64,000 nt of DNA from JBCCFK01 sp965262315 (GTDB lineage Bacteria; Actinomycetota; Acidimicrobiia; Acidimicrobiales; UBA8592): NCBI GenBank assembly GCA_965262315.1, contig CBDHFJ010000023.1, forward strand, positions 19,272 through 83,271, read 5' to 3'. Below the pieces are notes generated by a model that was given only the letters and a program-made list of their open reading frames with translations, was not told the DNA's origin and made no database searches. A program made the position numbers and the translations under genes. Shown here in pieces: positions 8,345 to 17,881 of the stretch. Positions within the stretch are counted from its first letter, which is position 1; every line of letters starts with the position of its first letter.

Positions 8345-8350
8345 TACCCT
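8345..8350 (+). promoter_or_regulatory. -10 element, leaderless xerC
   Basis: TACCCT lies 6 nt before the GTG at 8357. It supports this start over an upstream ATG at 8297. Confidence 0.45.
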
Positions 8351-8356
8351 GGCCTC

Positions 8357-9235
8357 GTGCGTTGGGAGCTCACCGACTTCGCCGATGCGTTGACGTCGGT
8401 CAGCCCCGCCACGGCGGCGGTCTATCGACGCGACGTGGCGGCGCTGGGCGATTGGGCAGCGGAACTGGGCATCGACGCGCCCGGCGGGCTGACTCGCCGG
8501 CACCTGCGTGCATGGCTCGCGTGGCTGATCGATCAGGGCTACGCCCGCCGGACGATCGCGCGCAAGGCGTCGTCGGCTCGGCGGTACTTCGCCTGGGCAT
8601 TGCGGCGGGGCCTCGTCGAAGCCGATCCCACGGTGGGGCTCCAGGCGCCCGCGGGCGACGGACGGCTGCCCCGGGTGCTCCGGTCCGAGGAGATCGAGGT
8701 CCTGTTGGACAACCCGCGTCCAGCCATCGCCGACGACGACGAGCACCGCCGGCTCCGCGACGACGCGCTCCTCGAGCTGCTCTACGGCAGTGGCCTGCGC
8801 GTTTCCGAGCTCTGTGGCCTGACGGCTGCCGACGTGGACCGGTCCTTGGCTCTGGTGCGCGTGCTGGGCAAGGGGAACAAGGAGCGGCTGGTTCCCCTCT
8901 CCGAACCCTCGCTCACTGCGGTCAACGCGTGGATCGAGCGAGGTCGAAGCGTGCTGGTCGGCCCCGAGAGCCGCGATGCCCTGTTCCTGAATCTGGTGGG
9001 GCGCCCCATGACCCCACGAGACGTCCGACGTGTCCTGGACCGCCGGGCCGCCGCGCCGGTCAACCCGCACGCGCTCCGACACACCTACGCTACGCATCTG
9101 CTCGATGGTGGCGCCGACCTCAGAGAGGTGCAGGAGCTCCTCGGGCACGCCGACCTCGGGTCGACGCAGATCTACACCCACGTCTCCAAGGAACGGCTCC
9201 GCCGCGTCGTCGAGCAGTCCCACCCCCGCGCATGA
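8357..9235 (+). CDS. xerC: tyrosine recombinase XerC/XerD
   Basis: A 292-aa site-specific tyrosine recombinase. The N-terminal SAM-like core-binding domain begins WELTDFADALTSV. The catalytic residues are all present: Arg in GSGLRVSEL (about 148), Lys in GKGNKER (about 172), His and Arg in HALRHTYATH (about 237-240), His in LGHADLG (about 264) and the Tyr nucleophile in YTHV. Length and catalytic set match Xer proteins that resolve chromosome dimers at dif; with FtsK also in the window, that is the likely role. C versus D cannot be separated by eye. It overlaps whiG by 4 nt. Confidence 0.88.
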   Translation: MRWELTDFADALTSVSPATAAVYRRDVAALGDWAAELGIDAPGGLTRRHLRAWLAWLIDQGYARRTIARKASSARRYFAWALRRGLVEADPTVGLQAPAGDGRLPRVLRSEEIEVLLDNPRPAIADDDEHRRLRDDALLELLYGSGLRVSELCGLTAADVDRSLALVRVLGKGNKERLVPLSEPSLTAVNAWIERGRSVLVGPESRDALFLNLVGRPMTPRDVRRVLDRRAAAPVNPHALRHTYATHLLDGGADLREVQELLGHADLGSTQIYTHVSKERLRRVVEQSHPRA

Positions 9236-9996
9236 CCGAGACCACCGACACCGCACAGCTCTGGGCCGACTACAAGAGCACCGGCGCGTCCGATCTCCAG
9301 AACCAGCTCATCCTGCACTACGCCTCGTTGGTGAAGTACGTGGCGGCTCGCGTCGCCACCGGCCTCCCGTCCACGGTCGAGCAGGGCGACCTGGTCAGCT
9401 ACGGCATGTTCGGGCTCATCGACGCCATCGAGAAGTTCGAGGTCGAACGCGGCTTCAAGTTCGAGACCTACGCCATCCCCCGGATCAGGGGCGCGATCCT
9501 CGACGAGCTCCGCTCGATGGACTGGGTCCCCCGTTCCGTCCGGGCGAAGGCCCGCCGCATCGAGACCGCCATGGCGGCGTTCGAGGCCGACCAGGGCCGG
9601 AGCCCCGACGAGGACGAGCTGGCCGACCGCAGCGGCCTCTCGCTCAACGACCTCCGGAACACGCTGGGCCAGATCGCCCGCGGCGGCATCCTCGGCCTCG
9701 ACGAGATGGTGAGCGCCAGTGGTGCCGAAGGTGTCAGCGTCGGTGACACCGTGGCCGACGACGGCCCCGGGCCGGGCGGGCAGCTCGAAGCCAGCGAGGT
9801 GCGACAGATCCTGGCCAACTCGATCCTGGCACTCCCGGATCGGGAGCGGACCGTCCTCGGCCTCTACTACTACGAGTCGATGACGTTGGCCGAGATCGGC
9901 ACCATCCTCGGTGTGAGTGAGTCGCGGGTCTGTCAGATCCACGGCAAGGCGGTGCTCCAGCTGCGGGCTCGCATGCTCGCCGCAACTCGCGACTGA
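9232..9996 (+). CDS. whiG: WhiG/FliA-type RNA polymerase sigma factor
   Basis: A 254-aa group 3 sigma-70 factor. Region 2 shows GDLVSYGMFGLIDAIEKFE and FETYAIPRIRGAILDELR, typical of FliA/WhiG; region 3 shows WVPRSVRAKARRIE; region 4 shows LPDRERTVLGLYYYESMTLA followed by GVSESRVCQIHGKA. In Streptomyces WhiG commits aerial hyphae to sporulation and sits beside rpsB, as here; in motile bacteria FliA drives flagellar genes. No flagellar or anti-sigma gene is visible, so the regulon is unknown. The ATG overlaps the xerC stop (ATGA). Confidence 0.88.
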   Translation: MTETTDTAQLWADYKSTGASDLQNQLILHYASLVKYVAARVATGLPSTVEQGDLVSYGMFGLIDAIEKFEVERGFKFETYAIPRIRGAILDELRSMDWVPRSVRAKARRIETAMAAFEADQGRSPDEDELADRSGLSLNDLRNTLGQIARGGILGLDEMVSASGAEGVSVGDTVADDGPGPGGQLEASEVRQILANSILALPDRERTVLGLYYYESMTLAEIGTILGVSESRVCQIHGKAVLQLRARMLAATRD

Positions 9997-10057
9997 CGTC
10001 GCCGCAGCTTCCCCCTGAAGCTCCGCCCCCTCGTGGGCACAGCCGAAGGGAGCCCCG

Positions 10058-10687
10058 ATGGCTCGTATTCGTATTCGTCGCGCCCTGGTCACCGGGCTGG
10101 TCGCGGTGGTCCTGGTCCTCGCCGCCACCGCGGCGCTCGCGCAGGCACCACCACCCGTGGACGGCATCGTCGTCGACTCGTTCCGGCCGCCCGCTCACAC
10201 GGGAGCGCCGGGCAACCGCGGGTGGGAGTACGCCACGGCGCCGGGCTCGGATGTGCGGGCCGTGCTGGGTGGGATCGTGGCCTTCGCGGGTCCGGTCGGC
10301 GGAACGCTGCACGTGACGGTGGACCATGCCGCCGGGCTCCGGACCTCGTACTCGTTCCTGGCCACGGTCCACGTGTCGGTCGGCGACGGGGTTCGGCCGG
10401 GCGACGTCGTCGGGACGACCGGTGATCGCTTTCACTTCGGTCTCCGTCGGGGGTCGACCTACCTCGACCCGGCCGTGCTGTTCGGTCCGGGCCCCGGTGG
10501 TCCGGCCCGGCTGATCCCCCGGCCGGGTCGGGTGCCGCCGCGCACGGGTACCCCCCTCGTCACAGGTGGGGCCTCACGATGGACGCCGTTACACTTCCGG
10601 GGTGGTTCCATCCGGGACCACCTGACACTTTCACCTCGGGCCACCCACGGTCGCCGCGTCAGCGGTGTGGGCCCGGGGATTCGTTGA
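10058..10687 (+). CDS. M23 peptidase-like protein with degenerate zinc site
   Basis: A 209-aa secreted protein. The N-terminal signal peptide (MARIRIRR then a long hydrophobic run to AALAQA) precedes a LytM/M23 fold: [55 protein letters not shown] and [15 protein letters not shown]. The H-x-x-x-D zinc motif of M23 is replaced by N-R-G-W-E, while one His of the H-x-H motif remains (RFHFG), so peptidase activity is doubtful. An orthologous M23 gene lies between whiG and rpsB in Streptomyces and beside rpsB in Mycobacterium. About 50 C-terminal residues beyond the domain run into the rpsB promoter region and may be poorly conserved. Confidence 0.72.
   Translation: MARIRIRRALVTGLVAVVLVLAATAALAQAPPPVDGIVVDSFRPPAHTGAPGNRGWEYATAPGSDVRAVLGGIVAFAGPVGGTLHVTVDHAAGLRTSYSFLATVHVSVGDGVRPGDVVGTTGDRFHFGLRRGSTYLDPAVLFGPGPGGPARLIPRPGRVPPRTGTPLVTGGASRWTPLHFRGGSIRDHLTLSPRATHGRRVSGVGPGIR
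10590..10595 (+). promoter_or_regulatory. candidate -10 of the rpsB-tsf operon
   Basis: TACACT about 115 nt before the rpsB ATG would give a long 5' leader, as expected for a ribosomal protein operon. No convincing -35 is visible. Confidence 0.3.
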
Positions 10688-10710
10688 ACCGATGGGAAGG
10701 AGCACAACCG

Positions 10711-11655
10711 ATGGCACCTGTCGTCACCATGCGACAGCTTCTGGAAGCGGGCGTCCACTTCGGACACCAGACCAGGCGCTGGAACCCCAAGATGCAGCGA
10801 TTCATCTACGGGGAGCGCAACGGGATCTATCTGATCGATCTCCAGAAGACCCTGTCGCACATCGTCGACGCCTACACCTTCGTCCGCGACACCGTCGCCG
10901 ACGGTGGCCAGGTCCTGTTCGTGGGCACCAAGAAGCAGGCCCAGGACGGCGTGCAGTCCTTCGCCGAGCGTTGCGGCCAGCCGTACATCAACCAGCGGTG
11001 GCTGGGCGGCATGCTGACCAACTTCGAGACGATGGCCAAGCGGGTCGGCAAGATGAAGGAGTACCAGCGCATGCGGGACTCCGGTGAGTTCGAGGCGATG
11101 CCCAAGAAGGAAGCGCTGTTGCTGAGCCGTGAGCTCACCAAGCTCGAGCGCAACCTCGGCGGTATCCGCAACATGGAGAAGCTGCCGCAGGCGGTGTTCG
11201 TGCTGGACACCAAGAAGGAACACATCGCGGTGACCGAGGCCAACAAGCTCGGCCTCCCCACCATCGCCGTGGTCGACACCAACTGCGACCCCGACATCAT
11301 CACCTACGTGATCCCGGGCAACGACGACGCGATCCGTTCCGGTGAGCTCATGTGCCGCATCATCTGCGAGGCCGTCGAAGAGGGCCGCCTCATCGCCGCC
11401 AAGCGGGGCGAAGCCACGATGCAGCGCAGTGCCGAGGAGGAGGCCGAGGTGGCCGCCCGCCAGGAGCAGGCCCGCGCCGAGGCCGCCGCAGCCGCCGCCG
11501 AACGTGAGGCGCGTGTCGCCCAGAGCATCGCCCAGCCGGCCGAGGAGCCCGCACCGGCGCAGCCTGCAGCCGAGGAGCCCGCCCCCGAGGCCGCCGCTCC
11601 GGAGCAGACCGAGACCCAGGAATCCCCAACCCCCGAATCCACCGAGGAGTCCTGA
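10711..11655 (+). CDS. rpsB: 30S ribosomal protein S2
   Basis: A 314-aa ribosomal protein S2. Diagnostic segments are [51 protein letters not shown] and [20 protein letters not shown]. The ATG at 10711 has AAGGAG about 8 nt upstream. Compared with the usual 230-260 aa there is an added Ala/Glu/Pro-rich tail from about residue 240 ([19 protein letters not shown]), common in actinobacteria. tsf follows after 5 nt, the standard operon. Confidence 0.97.
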   Translation: MAPVVTMRQLLEAGVHFGHQTRRWNPKMQRFIYGERNGIYLIDLQKTLSHIVDAYTFVRDTVADGGQVLFVGTKKQAQDGVQSFAERCGQPYINQRWLGGMLTNFETMAKRVGKMKEYQRMRDSGEFEAMPKKEALLLSRELTKLERNLGGIRNMEKLPQAVFVLDTKKEHIAVTEANKLGLPTIAVVDTNCDPDIITYVIPGNDDAIRSGELMCRIICEAVEEGRLIAAKRGEATMQRSAEEEAEVAARQEQARAEAAAAAAEREARVAQSIAQPAEEPAPAQPAAEEPAPEAAAPEQTETQESPTPESTEES

Positions 11656-11660
11656 AACCA

Positions 11661-12455
11661 ATGGCTGACTTCACCGCAAAGGACGTCCAGGCCCTCCGTC
11701 AGGCCAGCGGCGCCGGCATGATGGACGCCAAGAAGGCCCTGACCGAGGCCGGTGGCGACCACGATGCCGCACTCCAGGCCCTGCGCGAGAAGGGCCTGGC
11801 CAAGGCCGAGAGCCGCAGCGATCGAGACTCGGCCGACGGCGCCATCGCCATCGCCCAGGACGGCAACAAGGTCGCCCTGGTCGAGCTCCAGAGCGAGACC
11901 GACTTCTCGGCCAAGGCCGAGGACTTCCTGGCGCTGACCCAGGAGCTGGCCGATCTGGTGCTCGCCGGAGGTGAGTCCGCCGTCGAGCAGAAGGCGACCG
12001 CCATCGACGATCTCCGCATCGCCAAGAAGGAGAACATCCAGCTCGGCACCGTCGCGCTGATCGACGGCGCGGCCGATGCCACCATCGACGCCTACCTGCA
12101 CACCGATGCCGAGGGTCGAGGCATCAACGGTGTGGTGATCGAGGCCCAGGGCGTCGACGCCGGCACACTCCACGAGATCGCCCTGCACATCGCCTTCGCC
12201 AAGCCCGCCGCGCTCACCCGCGACGAGGTCCCCGCGGACGACATCGAGCGGGAGCGCGAGGCCGCGCTCGGTGTCACCAAGGCCGAGGGCAAGCCCGAGG
12301 CGGCCTGGGACAAGATCGTCGAGGGCCGCGTCAACAAGTGGCTGTCCGAGCGGGTCCTGCTCGAGCAGGGCGTCTTCGGTGAGAAGGAGACCGTCGAGCA
12401 GAAGCTCGGCGGCGGCTCCATCACCCGTTTCGTCCAGGCGTACATCGGGGAGTAG
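11661..12455 (+). CDS. tsf: elongation factor Ts
   Basis: A 264-aa EF-Ts, the guanine-nucleotide exchange factor for EF-Tu. Signature stretches are VQALRQASGAGMMDAKKALT at the N-terminus (UBA-like domain) and VALVELQSETDFSAKAEDF in the core, with LHIAFAKPAALTRDEVP later. Length is normal for actinobacteria. It is co-transcribed with rpsB (5-nt gap) and followed by a terminator-like hairpin at 12512-12550. Confidence 0.97.
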   Translation: MADFTAKDVQALRQASGAGMMDAKKALTEAGGDHDAALQALREKGLAKAESRSDRDSADGAIAIAQDGNKVALVELQSETDFSAKAEDFLALTQELADLVLAGGESAVEQKATAIDDLRIAKKENIQLGTVALIDGAADATIDAYLHTDAEGRGINGVVIEAQGVDAGTLHEIALHIAFAKPAALTRDEVPADDIEREREAALGVTKAEGKPEAAWDKIVEGRVNKWLSERVLLEQGVFGEKETVEQKLGGGSITRFVQAYIGE

Positions 12456-12511
12456 TCGCCGGCGCACGGGGCTCCGGCGTTGCCCCTGCCTCCTGCGACC
12501 CCCTCCACGTG

Positions 12512-12550
12512 TTCGGAGGCTGACCTCGTCGGCCTCCGAAACGCCGTTTT
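12512..12550 (+). terminator. hairpin terminator after tsf
   Basis: A 9-bp stem (TTCGGAGGC at 12512-12520 with GCCTCCGAA at 12532-12540) and an 11-nt loop, followed nearby by TTTT (12547-12550). Probably terminates rpsB-tsf. Confidence 0.55.
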
Positions 12551-12601
12551 CGGCCGCTCGCCGCGCGCTCCGGCTGCCGCGAGCGCGCGTGCGCCCGCGG
12601 A

Positions 12602-13366
<765 letters not shown>

Positions 13367-13495
13367 CCTGCGCCGACGTGTGCCGGCAGTCGGCTCGTGG
13401 GCTTCGGCCCGGGGTCCGGCCGCAAACGGCCACGCGGTATCGTTGGTCGCCTCATCCACGGCGATCCGTGGTCGAGGCAACCGAAAGGCACCGAT

Positions 13496-14065
13496 GTGAG
13501 CGACGAGATGATCGAGATGATCCTCCTCGAGTCCGAGGAGCGAATGGACAAGGCGGTTGCTCACGCGCGCCACGAGTTCTCCACCATCCGCACGGGCCGG
13601 CCCAGTCCAGCGCTCGTCGAACGCATCCCCGTCGACTACTACGGCAGCGAGGTCCCGCTGCAGCAGCTGGCCAGCTTCTCGGTCCCCGAGGCCCAGCTGT
13701 TGGTGATCGCCCCGTTCGACAAGGGCGCGATGGAGTCGATCGAGAAGGCGATCCAGCTCGCCGACCTGGGGCTCACGCCATCCAACGACGGTGTGGTGCT
13801 GCGGTTGAACTTCCCGCCGCTCACCGAGGAGCGCCGCAAGGACCTCGTGAAGGTCGTCAAGAACATGGCCGAAGACGGTCGGATCGCCGTGCGCAACGCT
13901 CGCCGCAGCGGCCGCCAGGACCTCGAGCAGTTGGGCAAGGACGGCGATGCGTCCGACGACGACGTCGTCCGCGCCGAGAAGCAGCTCGACACCATGACCC
14001 AGCAGAGCGAGTCGGCGATCAACGACGCGCTGGCCGCCAAGGAACAGGAACTGATGGAGGTCTGA
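13496..14065 (+). CDS. frr: ribosome recycling factor
   Basis: A 189-aa RRF that splits post-termination ribosomes with EF-G. Signature: RMDKAVAHARHEFSTIRTGR, PVDYYGSEVPLQQLASFSV, LRLNFPPLTEERRKDLVK and VRNARRSGRQDLE. The start is GTG at 13496 (VSDEMIEM) with GAAAGG upstream, which gives the family length. An in-frame ATG at 13397 would add 33 atypical residues. Normal order between pyrH and cdsA. Confidence 0.95.
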   Translation: MSDEMIEMILLESEERMDKAVAHARHEFSTIRTGRPSPALVERIPVDYYGSEVPLQQLASFSVPEAQLLVIAPFDKGAMESIEKAIQLADLGLTPSNDGVVLRLNFPPLTEERRKDLVKVVKNMAEDGRIAVRNARRSGRQDLEQLGKDGDASDDDVVRAEKQLDTMTQQSESAINDALAAKEQELMEV

Positions 14066-14098
14066 TCGCCTCGGCGATCGGCACCCAGGAGGTCCCAC

Positions 14099-15292
14099 GT
14101 GGACAACGACCCCAACGACCCAGACTCCGCTTCGGTGTTCGGTGACGAGGACCACGGTCTTCCGCACTGGACCGAGCCCGGCACCGGCGAGTTGCCGCGC
14201 CTCGCGGCCGAGGGCGACGACGACATGGCGGCATGGTCGTCGTTGACGAATTCGGGCCCTCGGTGGGCCGATGACGATCCCGGCGGTCCCGCGCTCCAGC
14301 CCGTGCCCGACCCCGATCCCGAGCCGGCCCCACCGGTGCGGATCGGCGGCGGCCAGGTCGAGGACGACTTCTTCAGCTACGACACCGCCGAGGATCCGCG
14401 CCAGCGCCGCCAGGAGGCCGAGCACACCCCGTCGCGTGCCGCCAACCCGGGCATGCCGCCACAGCCCGGAGGCTCCGGAGGACCGGATCTGCTGCCACGG
14501 ATCGCCACCGCTGCCGTCATGGCCGGTGTGGCGATCCTCTGTCTCGTCATCGGCAAGCCCACGACCCTGCTCTTGATCGCCGCAGTGCTGGCGATGGCGG
14601 CCTCGGAGTTCTTCGTGAGCCTGCGCAAGGTCGGGTACCAGCCGGCGACCCTGCTCGGTCTGACGGCCACCACCGCCATGCCCCTGGCCGTCTACTGGCG
14701 CGGAGAGTCGGCCATCGGTGTGGTCCTGGTGCTGACGGTCATCTTCGGCGCGCTCTGGTATCTGATGGGCGTCACCACAGAGCGGCCGGTTCCCAACCTG
14801 GGCGTGACCGTGCTGGGCGTGGTGTACATCGGGGTCCTGGGCAGCTACGCCGCGATCCTTCTCGACACGCCCGACGGACTCGGTCTCGTGCTCACTGCCG
14901 TGGTGTTGGCGATCGGCTACGACGTCGGTGGTTACTTCGTCGGTCGGGCCATCGGACGGTCGCCGCTCAGCGAGGCGAGCCCCAACAAGACCGTCGAGGG
15001 TCTGCTCGGCGGCATGGTGGCCACGGTGGCGGTCGGGCTGGTGGTGGTCGGCATCGTCGGCATCGACCCGTTCTCGGGCGAGCCGTTCGGCACCATCGAC
15101 GCGGTGCTGGTGGCCGTTGCCGCCGCGGTGGTGGCGCCCATCGGCGACCTGGCCGAGTCGCTGATGAAGCGAGATCTCGGCATCAAGGACATGGGGAGCA
15201 TCCTGCCCGGCCACGGCGGCGTCCTCGACCGCTTCGACGCCCTCCTGTTCGTCTTGCCCACCGTCTACTTCGTCGTCCGGCTGCTGGCCTAG
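14099..15292 (+). CDS. cdsA: phosphatidate cytidylyltransferase
   Basis: A 397-aa CDP-diacylglycerol synthase (phosphatidic acid + CTP). The first about 125 residues are acidic, Pro-rich and disordered (MDNDPNDPDSASVFG...). They are followed by about 8 membrane helices and the CTP-transferase signature near the end, with GYDVGGYFVGRAIGRSPLSE, SPNKTVEG and then GDLAESLMKRDLGIKDMGS, ILPGHGGVLDRFDAL. The GTG start has AGGAGG 6 nt upstream. Its product feeds pgsA at 47 kb. Confidence 0.93.
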   Translation: MDNDPNDPDSASVFGDEDHGLPHWTEPGTGELPRLAAEGDDDMAAWSSLTNSGPRWADDDPGGPALQPVPDPDPEPAPPVRIGGGQVEDDFFSYDTAEDPRQRRQEAEHTPSRAANPGMPPQPGGSGGPDLLPRIATAAVMAGVAILCLVIGKPTTLLLIAAVLAMAASEFFVSLRKVGYQPATLLGLTATTAMPLAVYWRGESAIGVVLVLTVIFGALWYLMGVTTERPVPNLGVTVLGVVYIGVLGSYAAILLDTPDGLGLVLTAVVLAIGYDVGGYFVGRAIGRSPLSEASPNKTVEGLLGGMVATVAVGLVVVGIVGIDPFSGEPFGTIDAVLVAVAAAVVAPIGDLAESLMKRDLGIKDMGSILPGHGGVLDRFDALLFVLPTVYFVVRLLA

Positions 15293-15328
15293 GGGCCGCT
15301 GGGCACGAGCCCGAGTCCACCCCGCTCG

Positions 15329-15334
15329 TAGACT
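15329..15334 (+). promoter_or_regulatory. -10 element, leaderless dxr
   Basis: TAGACT lies 8 nt before the GTG of dxr; no ribosome-binding site is present. The same hexamer precedes ispG. Confidence 0.5.
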
Positions 15335-15342
15335 TCGCCGCT

Positions 15343-16512
15343 GTGACCACCATTTCGGTACTGGGTTCCACGGGCTCGATCGGTACCCAGACCTTCGACG
15401 TCGTGCGGTCCGAGGGGGACCGCTACCGGGTGATCGCCCTCGCGGCGGGAACGTCGGTCGGGCCGGTGGTCGACCAGGTTCGTGAGTTCGGCCCCGAGGT
15501 CGTGGTCATGGCCACCGCAGATGCGGCCGCGGCGGTCGCCGAGGCCGTCGGAACCGGCGTCCGTGTCCACCATGGCCCGGAAGCCCTTGCCGATGTGGCC
15601 CGGCAGGCCGATGTGGCCGTGAACGGCGTCGTGGGCTTCGCCGGGCTGCCCGTGACCCTCGCCGCGCTCGAGGCCGGCAAGCGCCTGGCGCTGGCCAACA
15701 AGGAGAGCCTGATCGCCGCGGGTCCGGTGGTGCAGCGGGTTCGGCAGACGCCCGGCGCCGAGCTGGTGCCCGTCGACTCCGAGCACTGTGCGCTGCACCA
15801 GTGCCTGCGCGCCAACGAGGAGTTGGCCGAGACCGGGCGGCCGGGCCGGGTGGCTCGTTTGGTGCTGACGGCGTCGGGCGGTCCGTTCCGGGGACGCACA
15901 CGCGAAGAGCTCGGTCAGGTGACGGTCGAGGACGCGCTGGCCCATCCCACCTGGAGCATGGGACCCAAGATCACGGTCGACTCCTCGACGCTCATGAACA
16001 AGGGCCTCGAGGTGATCGAGGCACACGAGCTGTACGGGACCGGCTACGACCACATCGAGGTGGTGGTGCACCCGCAGTCCGTCGTGCACTCGATGGTCGA
16101 GTTCACCGACGGCTCGACGATGGCGCAGCTCTCGATGCCGGACATGCGGCTCTGCATCGGGTATGCGCTGGCGTACCCCGACCGCATCACCTCGCCGTTC
16201 GGGCGGATCGACTGGACGTCGTTGTCACGTCTCGACTTCGAACCCCCGGACCTCGACGCCTTCCCGTGCCTGCGGCTCGCGTTCGAGGCGGGCCGCGCTG
16301 GAGAGACGGCACCGGCGTGGTTGAATGCAGCGAACGAAGTTGCCGTGCAGGCGTTCCTGGACGGGGCCATCTCCTGGGTGGGTATCCCGGACCTGCTGGA
16401 GGAAGTTCTCCAGCAATTCGATGGAACATCTGCCGAGAGTGCCGATGTTGTCTACGACATCGACCGCAGGGCCCGAGAGGCGACCACCAAGGTGCTCGAG
16501 AACCGACGATGA
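15343..16512 (+). CDS. dxr: 1-deoxy-D-xylulose 5-phosphate reductoisomerase
   Basis: A 389-aa DXR, the second enzyme of the MEP isoprenoid pathway (DXP to MEP with NADPH). Seen: the Rossmann start SVLGSTGSIGTQTFDV, ALANKESLIAAG, VDSEHCALHQCL (metal and substrate region), LTASGGPFRG and HPTWSMGPKITVDSSTLMN. Length is normal. The dxr stop overlaps the rseP ATG (ATGA), and ispG follows, as in mycobacteria, so two MEP genes flank the site-2 protease. Confidence 0.96.
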   Translation: MTTISVLGSTGSIGTQTFDVVRSEGDRYRVIALAAGTSVGPVVDQVREFGPEVVVMATADAAAAVAEAVGTGVRVHHGPEALADVARQADVAVNGVVGFAGLPVTLAALEAGKRLALANKESLIAAGPVVQRVRQTPGAELVPVDSEHCALHQCLRANEELAETGRPGRVARLVLTASGGPFRGRTREELGQVTVEDALAHPTWSMGPKITVDSSTLMNKGLEVIEAHELYGTGYDHIEVVVHPQSVVHSMVEFTDGSTMAQLSMPDMRLCIGYALAYPDRITSPFGRIDWTSLSRLDFEPPDLDAFPCLRLAFEAGRAGETAPAWLNAANEVAVQAFLDGAISWVGIPDLLEEVLQQFDGTSAESADVVYDIDRRAREATTKVLENRR

Positions 16513-17822
16513 CCGAGGTCATTCCAGAAGCCGTCAACGCCGCCGAGGACGTCGCGCACCGCGCGCCGCGGCAGGGCCCGCCCACCGTGCAGCAGCCCGA
16601 GATCGAGGAGAACCGTTGGGTCGGCCTCGCCATTCTCGGGGGCTTGCTCGCCTGGCTCGGCATCGCCGCCGGCTGGGAGTACATCGTCGTCGTCCTGGCG
16701 CTCGTGTTCATGATCTTCATGCACGAGTTGGGGCACTTCCTCGCCGCCAAGTGGGGCGGCATGAAGGCCACCGAGTTCTTCATCGGGTTCGGCCCTCGCC
16801 TCTGGTCCTTCAAGCGCGGTGAGACCGAGTACGGCATCAAGGGCATCTGGGCCGGGGCCTACGTGAAGGTCATCGGCATGAACAACCTGGACGAGGTCGA
16901 TCCGGTCGACGAGCCCAGGACGTACCGCCAGGCCTCCTACCCGAAACGGATGTTGGTGGCGGTCGCCGGTTCGGGCATGCACTTCCTGATGGCGCTCGTG
17001 ACGCTGTACGCCGTGCTCGTCTCGAGTGGCCTGGAACTGGACCGCACGGAGTGGACCGTCAGTGAGGTTCCGGCCGAGCTCGCGGCAGCCGAGATCGGCA
17101 TCGAGCCCGGCGACAAGGTCGTCGCCGGCGACGGCATCGCCTTCGAGACCTTCGACGACATGCGGGTCTTCGTCGAGGAGCGGGCCGGGGAGACGGTCAC
17201 CTTCGACGTGTTGCGAGACGGCGAGATCGTCACGCTGTCGGGAGCGATCGGCGTCAACGCCGACACCGGCCTCGGCCGTCTCGGCGTGGCCACCTCCACC
17301 GCTGATCTTCCCCGCGAACAGTTCGGGGTCATCGGCGCGGTGCCGGAGACGTTCCAGGTGTTCGGCACCACGGCGAAGGACACGGTGGTCGCCATCGGCG
17401 ACATCTTCAGCCCGAGCGGCCTGGCCGACTTCTTCGGGCGTCTCGGCGACACCGGCGGCGACGACGCCGCGGTCAGCGCCGGTGGCGGCGACACCGCCAG
17501 CGACGACGAGGGCCGCATCCTCTCGCTGGTGGGGGCCACACGCCTGGGGGCCCAGCTCACCGAGCAGGGCCTCGTCGGCCTGGCGATCTTCTTCTTCTCG
17601 ATCAACGTGTTCGTGGGCATCATCAACCTGGCGCCGTTGTTGCCGCTCGACGGTGGCCATGTGGTGATCGGAACCTACGAGCGACTTCGGAGCCGCAAGG
17701 GCCGTCGGTACCACGCCGACGTCGCCAAGGCGCTCCCCATCGCCTACGCCGTGGTCCTGTTGATGACCAGCGTGGGCCTCGCCGCGATCTATCTCGACAT
17801 CGCGGATCCCATCAGCCTCTGA
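16509..17822 (+). CDS. rseP: RseP-type M50 site-2 protease
   Basis: A 437-aa intramembrane zinc metalloprotease (RseP/Rip1 family). Seen: a cytosolic N-terminal extension, a membrane helix carrying HELGH (in FMHELGHFLAAKWGG), a single PDZ domain (about residues 185-260, EIGIEPGDKVVAGDGIAF) and the second zinc motif LPLDGGHVV in a C-terminal helix. Such proteases cut membrane-bound anti-sigma factors. An insert rich in Gly/Asp (about 310-335) lies before the last helices. It is coupled to dxr by a 4-nt overlap. Confidence 0.92.
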   Translation: MTEVIPEAVNAAEDVAHRAPRQGPPTVQQPEIEENRWVGLAILGGLLAWLGIAAGWEYIVVVLALVFMIFMHELGHFLAAKWGGMKATEFFIGFGPRLWSFKRGETEYGIKGIWAGAYVKVIGMNNLDEVDPVDEPRTYRQASYPKRMLVAVAGSGMHFLMALVTLYAVLVSSGLELDRTEWTVSEVPAELAAAEIGIEPGDKVVAGDGIAFETFDDMRVFVEERAGETVTFDVLRDGEIVTLSGAIGVNADTGLGRLGVATSTADLPREQFGVIGAVPETFQVFGTTAKDTVVAIGDIFSPSGLADFFGRLGDTGGDDAAVSAGGGDTASDDEGRILSLVGATRLGAQLTEQGLVGLAIFFFSINVFVGIINLAPLLPLDGGHVVIGTYERLRSRKGRRYHADVAKALPIAYAVVLLMTSVGLAAIYLDIADPISL

Positions 17823-17869
17823 TCCTCGTCAAGCCGTCGCTTGGCCCCTGGCAACACGGTGCGGGCTCG

Positions 17870-17875
17870 TAGACT
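17870..17875 (+). promoter_or_regulatory. -10 element, leaderless ispG
   Basis: TAGACT lies 6 nt before the ATG of ispG. Same hexamer and arrangement as at dxr. Confidence 0.5.
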
Positions 17876-17881
17876 GAACGG

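Noticed and set aside
7162..9231. In-frame extension of whiG back through dprA and xerC
   Set aside because: Overlaps two conserved genes in other frames; the real sigma factor starts at 9232, where homology begins.
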